64,000 bases of DNA from Rhizophagus clarus (Eukaryota > Glomeromycota > Glomeromycetes > Glomerales > Glomeraceae): NCBI GenBank assembly GCA_015698045.1, contig BLAL01000020.1, positions 868,001 to 932,000 of the forward strand, read 5' to 3'. Shown here one piece after another: positions 31,941 to 44,454 of the stretch; position 1 is the first letter of the stretch; each line of letters starts with the position of its first letter. The notes under the pieces were generated by a model. The model had not been told where the DNA came from, searched no databases, and saw only the letters and a program-made list of their open reading frames with translations. A program made the position numbers and the translations under genes.

Positions 31941-32184
31941 TAGTGTTGTTAACGGTCCGACTTGAAGCGGGTCTGATCGAGATCGACTTGAAACTTCAAG
32001 TCAAACCGATGAGATCATTAATATCAGTCCCATCAACTTCCATCGATCCCATCAACTGTCCCATCAACTTGACCCCATCAGCTTTAAAGTCAAGTCGAAC
32101 CGAACCGAACCGTGACTTAAAAATTTTTAAGTCAACTGGCATTGACTTGGTTCAGCTTGACTTGGTCTGGACTTAACAACACTA
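31941..32184. mobile_element. hAT-type MITE (TAGTGTTGTTAA) with perfect 8-bp duplication
   Basis: Both ends read TAGTGTTGTTAA inwards. AACGTGGC flanks the element at 31933-31940 and 32185-32192. Subterminal GACTTGAA/TTCAAGTC and CATCAACT words repeat. An apparent 77-codon frame lies wholly inside the element and is not a gene. Confidence 0.92.
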
Positions 32185-32192
32185 AACGTGGC

Positions 32193-33860
32193 ATAAATTT
32201 TCACAAGATAATCCAATCATCATATTGCCACATTGCCTTAAAAAATATTTTTTCCGTTTTTAATTGATAAAAAAAAAAAAATTGCAACAAACCTGTTCGC
32301 GTTGCGTTAAGATTTGGCAAAAAACTTGCAAACTATTTAAAAATAAATCTTCAAAATAATTTTTAAAATATTGTGTTAACCAGAATACTAATTAAAATGA
32401 ATCGTATGCTCGAAAATACTAGCATATACTGTAAGGTATACTTTTAGAGCATGAACAACTAATTTTGTTCCAAATCCCTATTTCATTTGAAACATCACGT
32501 GCTCAATTGATGCATGTAGATTTGGAAAAATGAATTGACATCATGATATTTATATAATTTTTTCCAGTGATGCGGTACCTTAATAAGATGTTTTTTAAAT
32601 TTATATAAGAATTCATTAAATTCAGAACTGAGCATTACTTAAAGATAAAGTTATAGCAGAGATATTTTGTAGATTTTCATATGTTGTTGCCTAACGAGTT
32701 AACCATCTACCAATTCTACTACGAATCTCAATAATTGCAGGAGAGAGATTGACAGTTTATAGATTCTGTATAAGTAGGGGTTGAAAAAATAGATTTTTCA
32801 TAAATCTACCTTCTTCGATATTTGGTGAGAAGAAGTAATAATATAACTACATCAATTTTGCATATCCTGAGAAATAATGTTTCAATGTTGAAGTAAGATT
32901 TTTCAAAAAACCCTAATTTAGACTTGTTTAAAAATATTACAAGAGAGAGGGCGCCGAGTTAAGTTGCAGAAGGATGTGCTGAACAAGGTATCATTGCGTT
33001 GAAAAATCTCCTTAACTGAATAAAGAGGAGGCCATGAAGCTGATTGCCGACTCAGAGTCTTTATCATCAATGCCTCGTTCCAAATCAAAGACCAGATTCC
33101 CTAAAAATTCATGAACCTTCACCAGTTTCTTTTCGGTATTTGCGCATTGATTCTACCGGCAAACAGGCCCAGTTCCAAATCCTGTTGACTTGAATGTATT
33201 CTATTCATGTAAGAGATTTATGAACTTTTAAATTTTCGATCTTTTAGTTTAAAATATCACTCAATGAATGAAATCCGAGAATTAGAGACCCAAGGGAGAG
33301 AGTTTTCAGGTTCGCATGATTCTTAACTTATACCATTGAAAAATAAAAGCGGTTCCATCCATCTTCAGGAACTTCAGATGGCAAGAGTATTTTTCTTAAG
33401 ATGTTTATCAAACGGATCCATTATTCGTGTAAACCTTAATTTTTCAATATATTGTTAGACATGGTTAAGAGTGCACTTCAAAAGTAAGAGATCAATAGCT
33501 ATAATGCGTACCATTAAAATATTTTTTGCCGGAAAGTAAACGGTAAAATTGTGAATCAAAGAGATATTGCTACGATTAACCCACTATATTACTATAAATC
33601 TTCAGGTAGATAAATCTTACCAATTTTTACCTCAAGGTAAAGTAAATAAATTCGTTCAAATGTCGTCTTCTGAGTTGTCTGCACAAACTCAAAATCCGAC
33701 TGGTTAAAAAAGAAACGAAAGACGTAGTACGTTTCAACTGGTTGAACTTCCATTGAATTGCGGATCGTCAATCAATTCCTAAGCCACCGATCACGAAAGC
33801 CGATCAAAGTTTTTAAAAATGCTAAAGTAATAGACAAAATAATTTTATATGTAAAAATGC
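32193..33860. other. Unassigned sequence, possibly old host DNA
   Basis: Less repetitive than most of the window, with slightly higher G+C at 32930-33300. Short coding-like stretches occur, but no frame is sustained and no family is recognised. No RNA gene could be supported. Confidence 0.45.
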
Positions 33861-36790
33861 AAAAAAACATATAAAATATTTGATCCAGTTTATTGCAAAT
33901 TCTATTGTGAAGACCACTATTTATTATTTAGTTTGGGGAGTAAATAAATAATGAAAGTGTTTAAAAGTAAAACGGTTAAGGAGACATTTATAATTTGAAG
34001 CATCTACAACAAGTAAGTTAAATTTTTTCAATGCTATTTTGTTTTTATGGTTTATTTAAGCTTTCTTCTGAAACAAGCGCTCTAATTTATAAATTACCAT
34101 TTTAAATCTATTATTAAAAAATTACTTCACAGCTCGGATCATATAGTGTGCTATTGTTAATTTCAATTACAGCAACAAATACGACTTCGGTGCATGAATA
34201 TTCATTTGTTATGTTCAATTTTAAACAAATTTGGTTCAGTAGTACGTTTTCAGGATCCTGTGAAGCGGCGAAAAGTGCTATTGCTGGTGTTTAATTCGCT
34301 AACGTTTAAAGACGATAGATCGTTAAGATGATGATGATGTAGCATATATCAAATTTAAATTAATGTTTAAATCAAAGAAATACAATCAAATATTTGAAAA
34401 GTCCCTTATGTATTGGGTAATTAATTTAAAATTATTTAATTTTGAAACCAAACGGATTAAATATATTTATTTTTATTAATATTATTATATTTTTATAAAT
34501 ATTTATTTTAATTTTAGTAAATAAAATGATCAGTAAAACTATTGTCCCTTCGTATGGCGATAATTGCATATATACCTTCCTTGGCTTCATACATAGGACT
34601 TTTTTGGATGTCTGTACATATTTTGATTTCTTTGAAAATCATCTAAATGAATTCCAATGTTCAAAAAGCTTTAGAAGTAAACGATGGTATCGAGGACTGA
34701 AGGAAAAAAACTGCATAGCAAGGTAAATATTTTCCTTACTTACGGAGGTTAGATCAAAAGACTTCGTTTATGCGAGGTCAAAAAATTCACGGAGGATCAG
34801 AGATTCATATCGCCTGCAATATTAATTCTAGGTCTGAATTCATGGATAGTCAAAAGGACTTCATGTCGAGAGATCTAAGTTTGAACTCTCGGGACTTCGT
34901 ATAGTGCGTTATAACTCTAGTCTGAGGGTTATACTTTAATCGGAATTATTCACAGTTTGAACAGTTCAAAGTAATAATGATACTTTCTCTTGAGTACTGG
35001 CGGCCAATCACCAATCGTATAGTTGTGATAAAATTCTTAAAGTATTGATTCCTGGTAATAATAATAATATCATCCCGTTAATTAATCAATCTAACAACCA
35101 AATTATAATGGTAAGTATTTTTTCCGTTACATTTGTTTGTAGAAGAATGTGATATTAATTATCACTAAAATTCAACATGAATCTTTCTTTATTGATAGAT
35201 TAATTGGTTCAGTGTACGATAATATTATTATCATCTCAAATAATGTATTAAAAGATCCACCAATCCACCATCACCTTTCTATTTTAAAGGAGGTGATTAT
35301 CAAGTTTTTGCATTCTCCAAATCAAATAAACTCAAACAGCTTGAATATTTGGACAGCTTGGACCGTAAAATTCGGAAGAAGTATAAGGGCATATTCTTTC
35401 AATCCTCTTGAACGAAAATTCAATTCTTGGAAATTATACTCAAATCATTCAGAAGTTTAAATATTAAAAATTTGATCAGCTGGAAATAAGAGTAGTAAAG
35501 TTTCAAAAGAAACAGAAACAGAGATGAGGAGCTGGAATGAATATAAGATTTTTTTTTTTTTTTTGATATTCTTAACAATTTTTCTAAATGATGTAGAAGT
35601 ATTCTTTAATTTAAGTTTCATTTAATTGGATTTATTTTTAATTTTTTCTAAGGTAGTTGGGAGGTGGTACTTAATTTTTATTATTTATGGATGTGGAAAT
35701 AATAGGGAAGGTTTCATTTGTTTGGTTTATTCTTGATAATGTAACTTTTCTTAACAACTTTTCTAAGCGTAATTGGGAAAGGTCTTTAAACAATTTTCTA
35801 ATGTAGTTGGAGAGTATTCTTCTTTAACAAAGTCCAAGTTCTTTGGATAAGGCATTACGGAAGGAGAACCCTGTTCGGTTTGATTAGATTTACTTTATGA
35901 TACGTCATCAAAGAGTCAAGTTGTTTGAGATTGCAGCTTAAAAATGGGATGTTAATTTCTCCTAAGGCTAAACAACAGTGAGAGATTTATTTACTCTAGA
36001 TCATATCATGAAGCAAGAAAAAATTCTTTTTGCACGATTTTCCAAATGTAGGTGTGAAAGGATTTCTTTTAGTTCTTAATAATTTTTCCAGGAGGGAGAT
36101 TTTTCTCAATTTTTCTAAACGTAACAGGAAAGGTTTCATTTAAGCCAGCGAGGTCAATTGAATTTTCTGTTTATTTTAGAAAGGGAGGAAGGGAGATTAA
36201 AAAATTGATAAATCTCAGAATTTTAAGGAGGAATTCTGATAAACAAAGAATCAAATTAACTTCTTAATAATGATGGTGGTTTTCTTAACAGTCTATTTAT
36301 ATGTACTGTATGTCCAAAAAAAAAAAAAAAAAAAAAAAATGCCACGTGTTTAAACAGATTTATTCTTAATAATGTTGAGTGTGGATGTTCTTCTTAATCT
36401 ATAATTCATAAATACTGTCATTGATTTTGTTGCATTTATTAGTCTGATGAAAAAAAAAACCATTTAAAATTGGATATAGGTCATCTATGTATTAAAATTA
36501 TTTTTATTTAAAAATAAATGCAATTTATTTTGTTTTACTCATCAGATTAGCACGTGTATTAGTGTATTATTCGTTATTACGTTATTCGTATGGTCACGTG
36601 AGATACCATATCTGATATAGCGAAAAATACGCCCAAGCGGTGAAAAGTTGGAAGCATTTTTGGACTTCCCAAATCTTCCATTTCCAATTCCAACGAATTG
36701 CTTCCAAGAGCATAGAAATATATGAATATGTATAACTATTCTAATATGTATTAAAAACTATTGGAATATTTGAAGAATTGGAATTGGAAG
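33860..36790 (+). repeat. Triplicated locus, copy 1
   Basis: First of three diverged tandem copies. Landmarks shared in the same order: ACAGCAACAAATACGACTTC at 34171, a GATTAATTGGTTC word at 35198, a GGTAGTTGGGAGG word at 35652, TTTGATTAGATTTACTTTA at 35878 and GAAAGGGAGGAAGGGAG at 36180, then an A-run with CCACGTG near 36340. It contains a decayed counterpart of the coding relic described at 37420-38280; the frames at 34526-34726 and 35149-35460 are pieces of it. Confidence 0.75.
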
Positions 36791-39700
36791 GAATTGGAAT
36801 TAAAAGATTTTTATGCTCTCTTTTCTCTTCTTGATTTAAGTAATGGCCAAATTCCTTTAAGTCAGAACCCATGTTAGAGTGTGACAATTTGTTTACCTGA
36901 TCTGTCATTTATGGTTTAAGGGTGTATATTTATAATTGAATCACCGTAATGTACAAGTAAGTTAAATTTTTAATTAATGTTATTTTATTATTTATGGTTT
37001 ATTTAAGTTTCCTCTTCTGAAGCGTTCTAAATCTATTACTTCACAGCTTGAATTACAAGGGATCACATAGTGCTGTTGTTAATTTCAATTACAGCAACAA
37101 ATACGACTTCGATGCACGAAACTAAATTTGATTCAGTAGTACGTTTTTCTAGAAGCCAGCGAAAAGTGCTGTGACTGGTGTTTATTTCTTAAACATTTAG
37201 CAACGTCGATTCAATAATCAATCACCAACGTTTAAAGGTGATAGATCATTAAGATGATGATATAGCATATATCAAATTTAAATTAATGTTTAAATCAAAA
37301 CAAATGTTTAAAAGGACCCTTATTTATCGGGTAATTATTTAATTATTTAATTTCGAAATTAAACAGGTTAAAATATTATTTATTTTTACTGATATTATTA
37401 TATTCTTATATTTATTTTATTTATTTTTAGTAAACAAAATGATTGTAGGCTTCGTATGTCGATAACCGCATATGTACACTTGGCTTTGTATATAGGACTT
37501 TTTGGATGTCTGGGCATAATTTCTCCGAAATCATCCAAATAAATCCCAATGCTCAAAAAGCCTTAGAAGTAAACGATTGGTATCGAGAACTGAAGGGAAA
37601 AAAAAAACTATATAGCAAGGTAAATATGGAGGATCAAAAGACTTCATATCGTCGTTTATATGAAGTCAAAAAATTCACGGAGGATCAAAGACTTATATCG
37701 CCTGCAATATTAGTTCTAGGTCTGAATTCACGGAGTCAAAAAGACTTTACTCTCGGATGACCAAAAGACTTCATATAGTGCGTTATAACTATAAGTTGAG
37801 GGCTGGCAGTATGAACAATTCAAGTAATAATGATTCTTTTCTCCTGAGGACTGCGGCCAATTGTATAAAATCCTTAAAATATTGATTCCTGGTAATTATA
37901 ATAACATCCTGTTAATTAATCAATCTTATAACCGATAATAATGGTAAGCATTTCTTTTATTGTATTTATTTGTAGAAGAATGTGAACTTAATTACTAAGA
38001 TTCAACATGAATCTTTCTTTATTCATAGATTAATTGGTTCAACGTGAAGCATGCACGATAAAATTATTAACGGATCCACCATCACTTTTCTATCTTTAAA
38101 GGAAATTATTATCAATTTTCTGCATTCTCCAAATCAAATACCGGTAAACTCACAACCCGAATATCTGAACAGCACATTGAACCGTAAAATTTGGAAGAAG
38201 TGAAAGGCATATTCTTTCAATCCTCCTGAACAAAAATTCCAATCTTGGAAATTATATACAAATCATTCAAAAGTTTAAATATTATCCAACCAAATGGAAA
38301 AGGGCAGAGGAAAGTTAAGCAGTCCTCCAAAACGTTAATGGAGGAGAAGATAATCAGTCCTGAATTTAAAAATAAATTAGCTGAAAATAAGTGTAGTAAT
38401 GTTTCGAAAGAAACTGGGATGAGGAGCTGGAATGTAAGATTAGTTTTCCATGTTCCAGGTTTTCTTTCGATATTCTTAACAATTTTTCTAAACGTAGTAG
38501 GAATATCTTTTAATTCACTATAGTTTTTCTAGACGTAATGGGGAAAGGTTTCATTTAATTGGATTTATTTTTAATTCTTTCTAAGGTAGTTGGAGGGTGG
38601 TACTTAACAAAATTTCTAATTTTTTAATATTTTGGGATGTGTAACTTTCCCCAATAACTTTAAAGGTTTCATTTAGTACTTTATAACTTTCTAATGTAAT
38701 GGGAGAGTGATCTTCTTTAACAATTTTTCTAAAGTCCAAGTTCTTTGGGATAAGGCACCACGGAAGGAAAACCCTGTTTGGTTTGATTAGATTTACTTTA
38801 CGATACGTCATCAAAGAATCAAGTTGTTTGAAATTAGAGCTTAAAATGGGATGTAAACTTCTCCTAAGACTAAATAACAGCGAGAGATTTATTTACTCTA
38901 GATCGTATCATGAAAGCAAGAAAAAATTCTATTTTTTCGATTTTTTAATAATGTAGTTTGGTAACAATAACTATGAATTTACCAGAGAGGGAAATACATT
39001 ATATATAAGTATATTACATATAAGATTTTTTTTTAATATCTTAACAGTTCTTTAAATGTAATGGAAGTAGTGGTTTTTCTAAACGTAGTGGTTCTTTTCT
39101 TAATAATTTTACTAGGAGGGTGGTTTTCCTAACTTTTCTGAACGTAATAGGAAAGGATTCATTTAAGCCAGGCCAATTGAATTTTCTGCTAATTTTAGGT
39201 AGGAAGGGGGGGAGGGAGGGGGTGGGTTAAAAAAATTGATAAATCCATCCAAACTCAGAATTTTTAAGGAGGAATTCTGTTAAACAAAGAATCAAATTGA
39301 CCTGGTCTTAGTTTTAATAACGTAGAGCGAGGATGGTGGTTTTCTTAACAGTCTATTATATATGTATATATATATATAACTTAAAAAATACCACGCGTTA
39401 AATGAGATCTATTCTTAATGTTGAGTGTGGATGGCCTTCTTAATCTAGTTTATATATATATATATATATATATCTTAAAAAAAAAAAAATGCCGTGCGGT
39501 TGAGTCAAAGATATTCAATGCTTCAATTATCAATAGATCAAAAAAACTTTTTTTATTTTTGTTGCATTTATATGAAAAAAAAAAATTCTTTAAAATTGGA
39601 CATGGGGGCACTGTCTAACTGATCATTTATCACAATTTATTAAGATCTAAAGATCATCTATGTACTAAATTATTTTTATTTAAAAATAAATGCAATTTAT

Positions 39701-39920
39701 TTTTGATCTCATGTACTTAGTTTTAATCTTTTAATAACTCCATTATAACCCATGGTGTATTACGTTATTCATATAGTCACTAGAGATAATCATATCGCTA
39801 AGGAGTTAGAAGATTTATTCTCTCTTTTCTCTTCTTGATTTAAATAATGGCGGAATGCCTTTTAGTCAGAATCCATGCTAGGTTGTGACGCTTGTTTACT
39901 TATCTGTCATTCGGGTGTAT
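36790..39920 (+). repeat. Triplicated locus, copy 2
   Basis: The same landmarks are at 37093, 38027, 38585, 38778 and 39200, so the spacing from copy 1 is about 2.83-3.02 kb. TATATA microsatellites have expanded at 39358-39380 and 39448-39472. It contains the best-preserved version of the coding relic. Confidence 0.75.
37420..38280 (+). pseudogene. Decayed multi-exon gene in triplicated locus, HMG-box-like
   Basis: The best frame, 37506-37760, reads NFSEIIQINPNAQKALEV, then NDWYRELKGKKKLYSKVN and MEDQKTSYRRLYEVKKF. The spacing of Ile-Ile, Asn-Pro, Glu-Val, Trp-x-x-Leu, Lys-Lys-x-Tyr and the trailing Lys/Arg/Tyr helix resembles an HMG box, a DNA-binding domain expanded in these fungi. The first strand of a standard box (Pro-x-Asn-Ala-Phe) is only faintly present upstream, in another frame. 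A second piece starts near 37985 (ITKIQHESFF, then RLIGS in copy 1). GTAAAT or GTAAGC donors follow the first and second pieces in several copies. Corresponding sequence near 34526-34800 and 40440-40570 carries frameshifts. HMG assignment is a weak inference. Confidence 0.35.
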
Positions 39921-41960
39921 TAAAATAGATTACTTCCTTACTCCAATTCTATACGTTATTGCAAAATCTATTGTGAAGTCTACTATTTGTTATGACTAAA
40001 TAGTGAAAATGTCTGAACGTAAAATGTGGTCCAAGAAGATACTTTATAATTGAAGCATCGTAACGTATTTATAAGTAAGTTAAAATTTTCAGTTAAATCT
40101 ATTGTGTTATTTATGGCCCCTCTTCTGTATAAATTACATTTTAATGTATTAAAAAATTACTTTACAGTTTGAATTACATCTATTATCATTCGAATTACAT
40201 AGTGCTATTGTTGAATTCAATTACAGCAACAAATACCAGCAACAAATACTTTTAAAAACCGACTTCGATACACGAAATTAATTTGATATGTTCAATTTTG
40301 AACAGATTTGGTTCAGTAGTACGTTTTCATGATCCTGAGAAGGCAGTGAGAAGTGTTTGTTTAACATTTGACGACATCGATTCAATAATCAATCACCAAC
40401 GTATAAGGATGATATATCCTTAAGATGAAAGTACTGTATAACAAGGTAAATATTTTCCTTACTTACAGAGGTTACAGAGGATCAAAAGACTTCATATCAT
40501 CGTTTGTACGAGATCAAAAAAATTCACGGAGAATCAAAGACTCATATCGCCTGCGATATTAATTCTAGACACTGAAGCCAAAAAGACTTCATACCGAGAG
40601 GTCTAAGTTTGAACTCTCGGATAACCAAAAGATTTCATATAGCGCGTTGTAACTTGTAACTCTAGTCTGAGGGTTATGGTTTAATCAGAATTACTCACAG
40701 TTTGAACGATTCATGATGCTTTTCTTCTGAGGGTCGTATAGGTGTGATAAAATTTTTAAAATTTTGATTCCTGGTAATAATAATAACAAATTCACGTTAA
40801 TTAATCAATCTAATAACCGATGATAATGGTAAGCAAAAAGCATTTCTTTTATTGCATTTATTTGTAAAAGAATGTGATATCAATCATTACTAAAATTCAA
40901 AGTGAACCTTTCTTTATTTATTGATTAGTTGGTTCAATGTAAAACATATACGATAATATTATTATAAAAAATAGAAAAGTGATGTTGGATCTGTTGATAC
41001 ACTATTTGAAACAAAGAGGAGATTATCAAGTTTTCTGCATCATCCAAATCAAATAAACTCAAACAATCCGAACATCCGAACAACTTGAACCGTAAAATTC
41101 AGAAGAAGTGAAAGGTTCGATCATCTTAGCAAAAATTACTTTCAGGTAGAGGAGTGTTAGGCGGTTTACCGAAACATCAAAAATGTCCCGAATTTTAAGA
41201 TAGACCGGCTGAAATAAAATAGTATGTACGAAAGAAATTGTGGCTGTTTCTCGGTAATCAGGATGGAACATATATAATGTAGCGGGAGGTTGGTACTTTT
41301 AATAAATTTTCTAATTTTTTATTATTTTTTGGCGTAAAAGGAACGAGAGAGTTTTCTTGACAATCCAAATTATAAATGTAATGAGGAAGATTTCATTTGT
41401 TCTTAATAATTTTCTAACGTAGTGGAGTGATTTTTTAAATTAATTTTTTATCTTTTATTTTCGGTAGATAAAGCATCACGGAGGGAGGATCCTGTTCAAT
41501 TTGATCAGATTTACTTTATGATACGTCAAGGAGCCGAATTTTCTATTTATTTTAGGAAGGGAGGGAGGAAAAAATTGAATCATCTAAATTCAGAATTTTT
41601 AGGCGGAATTTTGTTAAAGAGTTAAATTGACCTGATTATAGTTGGAATAATGTAGAGGAGGATGGTCTTTTAACAATAATTTCTAATTTTATATATATAA
41701 TCTAAAAAAATAAATAAATAAATATACCATTCATTGAGTTAAAGATATTCAATGCTTCAATGATCATCAGGATCAAGAATATTAAATTTATAACAAAACT
41801 TTATTTATTAGTCTGGTAAAAAAAAATCCTTTAAATTGGATAAGGGACATTCTAACTTAACAGATCATTCACCACATTTCATCGAAACGAACACTCATAT
41901 AAAGATCATAATTATTTTTATCATTTTTATTCATCGAATTGGTCATTATTATCAGATGAT
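39920..41960 (+). repeat. Triplicated locus, copy 3 (shorter)
   Basis: Landmarks at 40224-40262, 40926, 41285, 41495 and 41560, in the same order but with internal deletions, so this copy is about 2.0 kb. It ends near ATATTCAATGCTTCAAT (about 41745) and a terminal stretch shared with 39515 and 36436. The minus-strand ORF at 41059-41271 is a shadow. Confidence 0.7.
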
Positions 41961-42640
41961 TTTAATAAAGAACTTCAACCTCAAGATCTAAATGTTTGAA
42001 ATGTAAAAAAACTAGTGAACAATACAAACATCACCATGTAATGTATAATTCAACAACCCATTGAATTAATTAAGAAGGAATTTGAGAAAGTTTTAATGCG
42101 GTTATGTGACAAGTTTTCTTTTTCTGATAAAATATCCAAAAGTAAACGATTAAAAAAAATTTTTTTTTGATATTTATATTCAAAAGTTCAAATAAGTGGT
42201 TGAAAAGGACACCTAAACTAGAAGACCTCGGAGATGATTGATCTTGTGATATATTACGTTTCAAATTGATTCTTTGCGTTTTAAGTTGACTAAATTGGTT
42301 CCACTCCTTAATCGTATCCAAAAATATATTATTGTTTGGTAAAACATTAAACGCATGCTATTTTGTTAAAATATATTTTTCTTTTCAGATTTAAAAACGT
42401 TTATCTGCAATTATTATTAAAAAGGTACAAGTGGAATTCTTAATTATGTTGTAAATCTATTATAAAATTACGAAATAAAATTTTTAATTAATCTGATTTT
42501 TCGTCGGTAACAAATTTTATTATCACGAAATACATAACTTAGAGATGATAATGACGTCTAAAAAAAATGTATCCTTAAATTATTCATTAATGTTACCGAC
42601 ATGCTGTCAGTAAAATCATTTATATCAGAATTTTCAAGTT
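41960..42640. other. Unassigned A/T-rich sequence
   Basis: No element end, array or supported coding frame. An 83-codon minus-strand frame at 42070-42321 has no recognisable features. Confidence 0.45.
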
Positions 42641-42943
42641 GTTATCAACTGCTTTGGAATTTCTATTTTTAACAAATTGTTATCCATTCTTTTGGAATTT
42701 TCCATTTTTGACAAATCGTTATCCATTCTTTTGGAATTTTCCATTTTTGACAAATCGTTATCCATTCTTTTGGAATTTTCCATTTTTGACAAATCGTTAT
42801 CCATTCGTTTGGAATTTTCCATTTTTGACAAATCGTTATCCATTCTTTTGGAATTTTCCATTTTTAGCAAATCGTTATCCATTCTTTTGGAATTTTCCAT
42901 TTTTAACAAATCGTTATCCATTCTTTTAGAATTTTCCATTTTT
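42640..42943 (-). repeat. 39-bp minisatellite = 13-codon repeat
   Basis: About seven units of 39 bp (ATTCTTTTGGAATTTTCCAT, then TTTTGACAAATCGTTATCC). On the minus strand each unit is 13 codons reading MENSKRMDNDLSK, kept open through the array (frame 42634-42987). The unit length being a multiple of three keeps all frames open, so the plus-strand Phe-rich frames are shadows. A helical, charged heptad-like repeat in a host protein is possible, but no upstream or downstream gene is visible. The array is interrupted by the MITE 42944-43172 and resumes in degraded form to about 43220. Confidence 0.65.
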
Positions 42944-43172
42944 AGGGGTCGTCTAAAGCGGGGGTAAGTCGCCCGATTTATACACATTTTTGGCCCGCAT
43001 TACGGCATTAAGAAATTGCGAATGTGACAAATAGGGAATGACATATAGGATTTTATTAACCGAAAAATTTCCGTCGCCAGAATACTTAGTAAAAATGAAA
43101 GAGTAGAGGGTGTGACACGGATGACAAATATTTTACTATGATCACGTGATTTACCCGCTTTAGACATCCCCT
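42944..43172. mobile_element. AGGGGTC-family MITE inserted in the minisatellite
   Basis: Ends AGGGGTCGTCTAAAGCGGG and, reverse complement, AGGGGATGTCTAAAGCGGG. The flanks ATTTTT/ATTTTT come from the repeat unit itself. 229 bp. Shares its core with 30786-30990 and with the CCCCAGTAT MITEs. Confidence 0.85.
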
Positions 43173-43369
43173 ATTTTTTAACAAATTGTTTTCCATTTGT
43201 TTTAGAATTTTCATTTTTAACAATTTTTATTGTAATTTTTTTATGATTTATAAAATAATGTGTACTAGTTTAATCTCATGAATATTTCTAAAAAGCTTAA
43301 TCCAATCAAATTATAATCTAAAAGTAAATAATTTTACTCCTGAGAATTACTTTTTAGAATGATTATTTG

Positions 43370-43760
43370 GAATAGTAATTCAGTTTCTTTAAGATAGGTA
43401 CCTGCTTTCTTTATCTTTTTCTTTATGTTTCTTTTAGAAATATTATTTACATTACTCTTCTTTTTTTTTTCTTTACAGGAACCTCTTGAAATTACAACAA
43501 TTTTGATTTTCTATCTAAAGTAAGATAAAGGCTTTCCTTTATTTTTTTTTGTTTTTCTCTTTAGGAATTGTACTAACTATTCCTTTTTCTTTTTCTTTGA
43601 AGGAATCTCTCAGAGCAGTCATTTAGTAGAATCATTCAATTTTTTAAAGTAAATGATAATATTTTTTTTTGTTTTTTTATGTTTAGAAAATCAGTAATCA
43701 TTTATTTTCTTTTTTTATAGAATCAAATTACTTAAGTTTCATATGTAAGAAGACATAGAA
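43370..43760 (+). repeat. Possible micro-exon units, degenerate
   Basis: Three or four short cores (GGAACCTCTTGAAATTAC, GGAATCTCTCAGAGCAG and similar) each follow a CT-rich tract ending TTTACAG, TTTGAAG or TTTATAG and precede AAAGTAAG- or AAAGTAAA-like donors, at about 100-120 bp spacing. This resembles the other micro-exon arrays but with unrelated cores. Degenerate and uncertain. 43760-44335 holds nothing recognised. Confidence 0.35.
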
Positions 43761-44335
43761 TGTAGTATAGCCTTTGAATATGATGATTGGAACCTTATCA
43801 TGATAATTGATATGATGTCTACTATATTTATTAGTATCAAAATAGCTAAAATGTACATAGTTACACTTATATTATTTAGAGAAATTATTTTCAAAATGTA
43901 CGAAACAGTTATTTTAATGTGATATCTTTGTATTCAGAGGCCATGATGTAGTTTAAAAGCAGAAGTAAAAAACTTAATGTAAAAAATTAGTCATTAATCA
44001 TATTTAAAAAATATTTAATATGTAATATTTAAGTAATTATCACCATTTTTGAAATACTGTAATCAGCTGTATTTTTGTTATTAAATAAAAATATTGAATT
44101 TCAGAATTATAAAAAATTACTATCACATATATATATAAAAATATAAATATTATTGAATCTACGCAATGCTAAGTCATTGCTGTATCATTCTCAATATAAT
44201 TTTTTATTATGATTATATTCATTTTGCTAATAGCATAAATAGCATATAAACTTATATGTACCAATTTCTAGTTGATTCCAAAAATTCCACAAATTCCAAA
44301 ATAATTACAGATATAACTTGTAATAATTTTTTTTT

Positions 44336-44454
44336 TTTTTTTTGCAGGTAAACACAATTATGCCTCAAGAATTTAGTGAAGATTTATATTGGCATATTAT
44401 TTATCTTTATGCTAATGGTTTCACTAGTTAAACAACGTCAAATAAAGGACCAAT
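44336..44454 (+). pseudogene. N-terminal fragment of an IS630-type transposase
   Basis: After an acceptor-like T-run and GCAG, ATG at 44360 opens MPQEFSEDLYWHIIYLYANG, then FTS and a stop. This matches the start of helix-turn-helix domains of IS630/Tc1 transposases (compare ILSEDLKWCVIYLHYKGYTL at 5490). Only about 30 codons remain before the hAT-type MITE at 44455. Confidence 0.6.

Noticed and set aside
31943-32176. 77-codon ORF
   Set aside because: Lies wholly within the hAT-type MITE 31941-32184 and is made from its subterminal repeats.
32690-32760. tRNA-like stretch
   Set aside because: Some A-box resemblance on the minus strand, but no B-box with GGTTCGAATCC pattern and no acceptor stem pairing.
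36317-36340. A-run as evidence of a retroposed gene end
   Set aside because: No target duplication or coding frame leads into it; the corresponding place in the other two locus copies has TATATA or shorter A-runs.
42639-42967. Two Phe/Leu-rich plus-strand frames
   Set aside because: Because the minisatellite unit is 39 bp, every frame without a stop stays open; the minus-strand frame is the more protein-like one.
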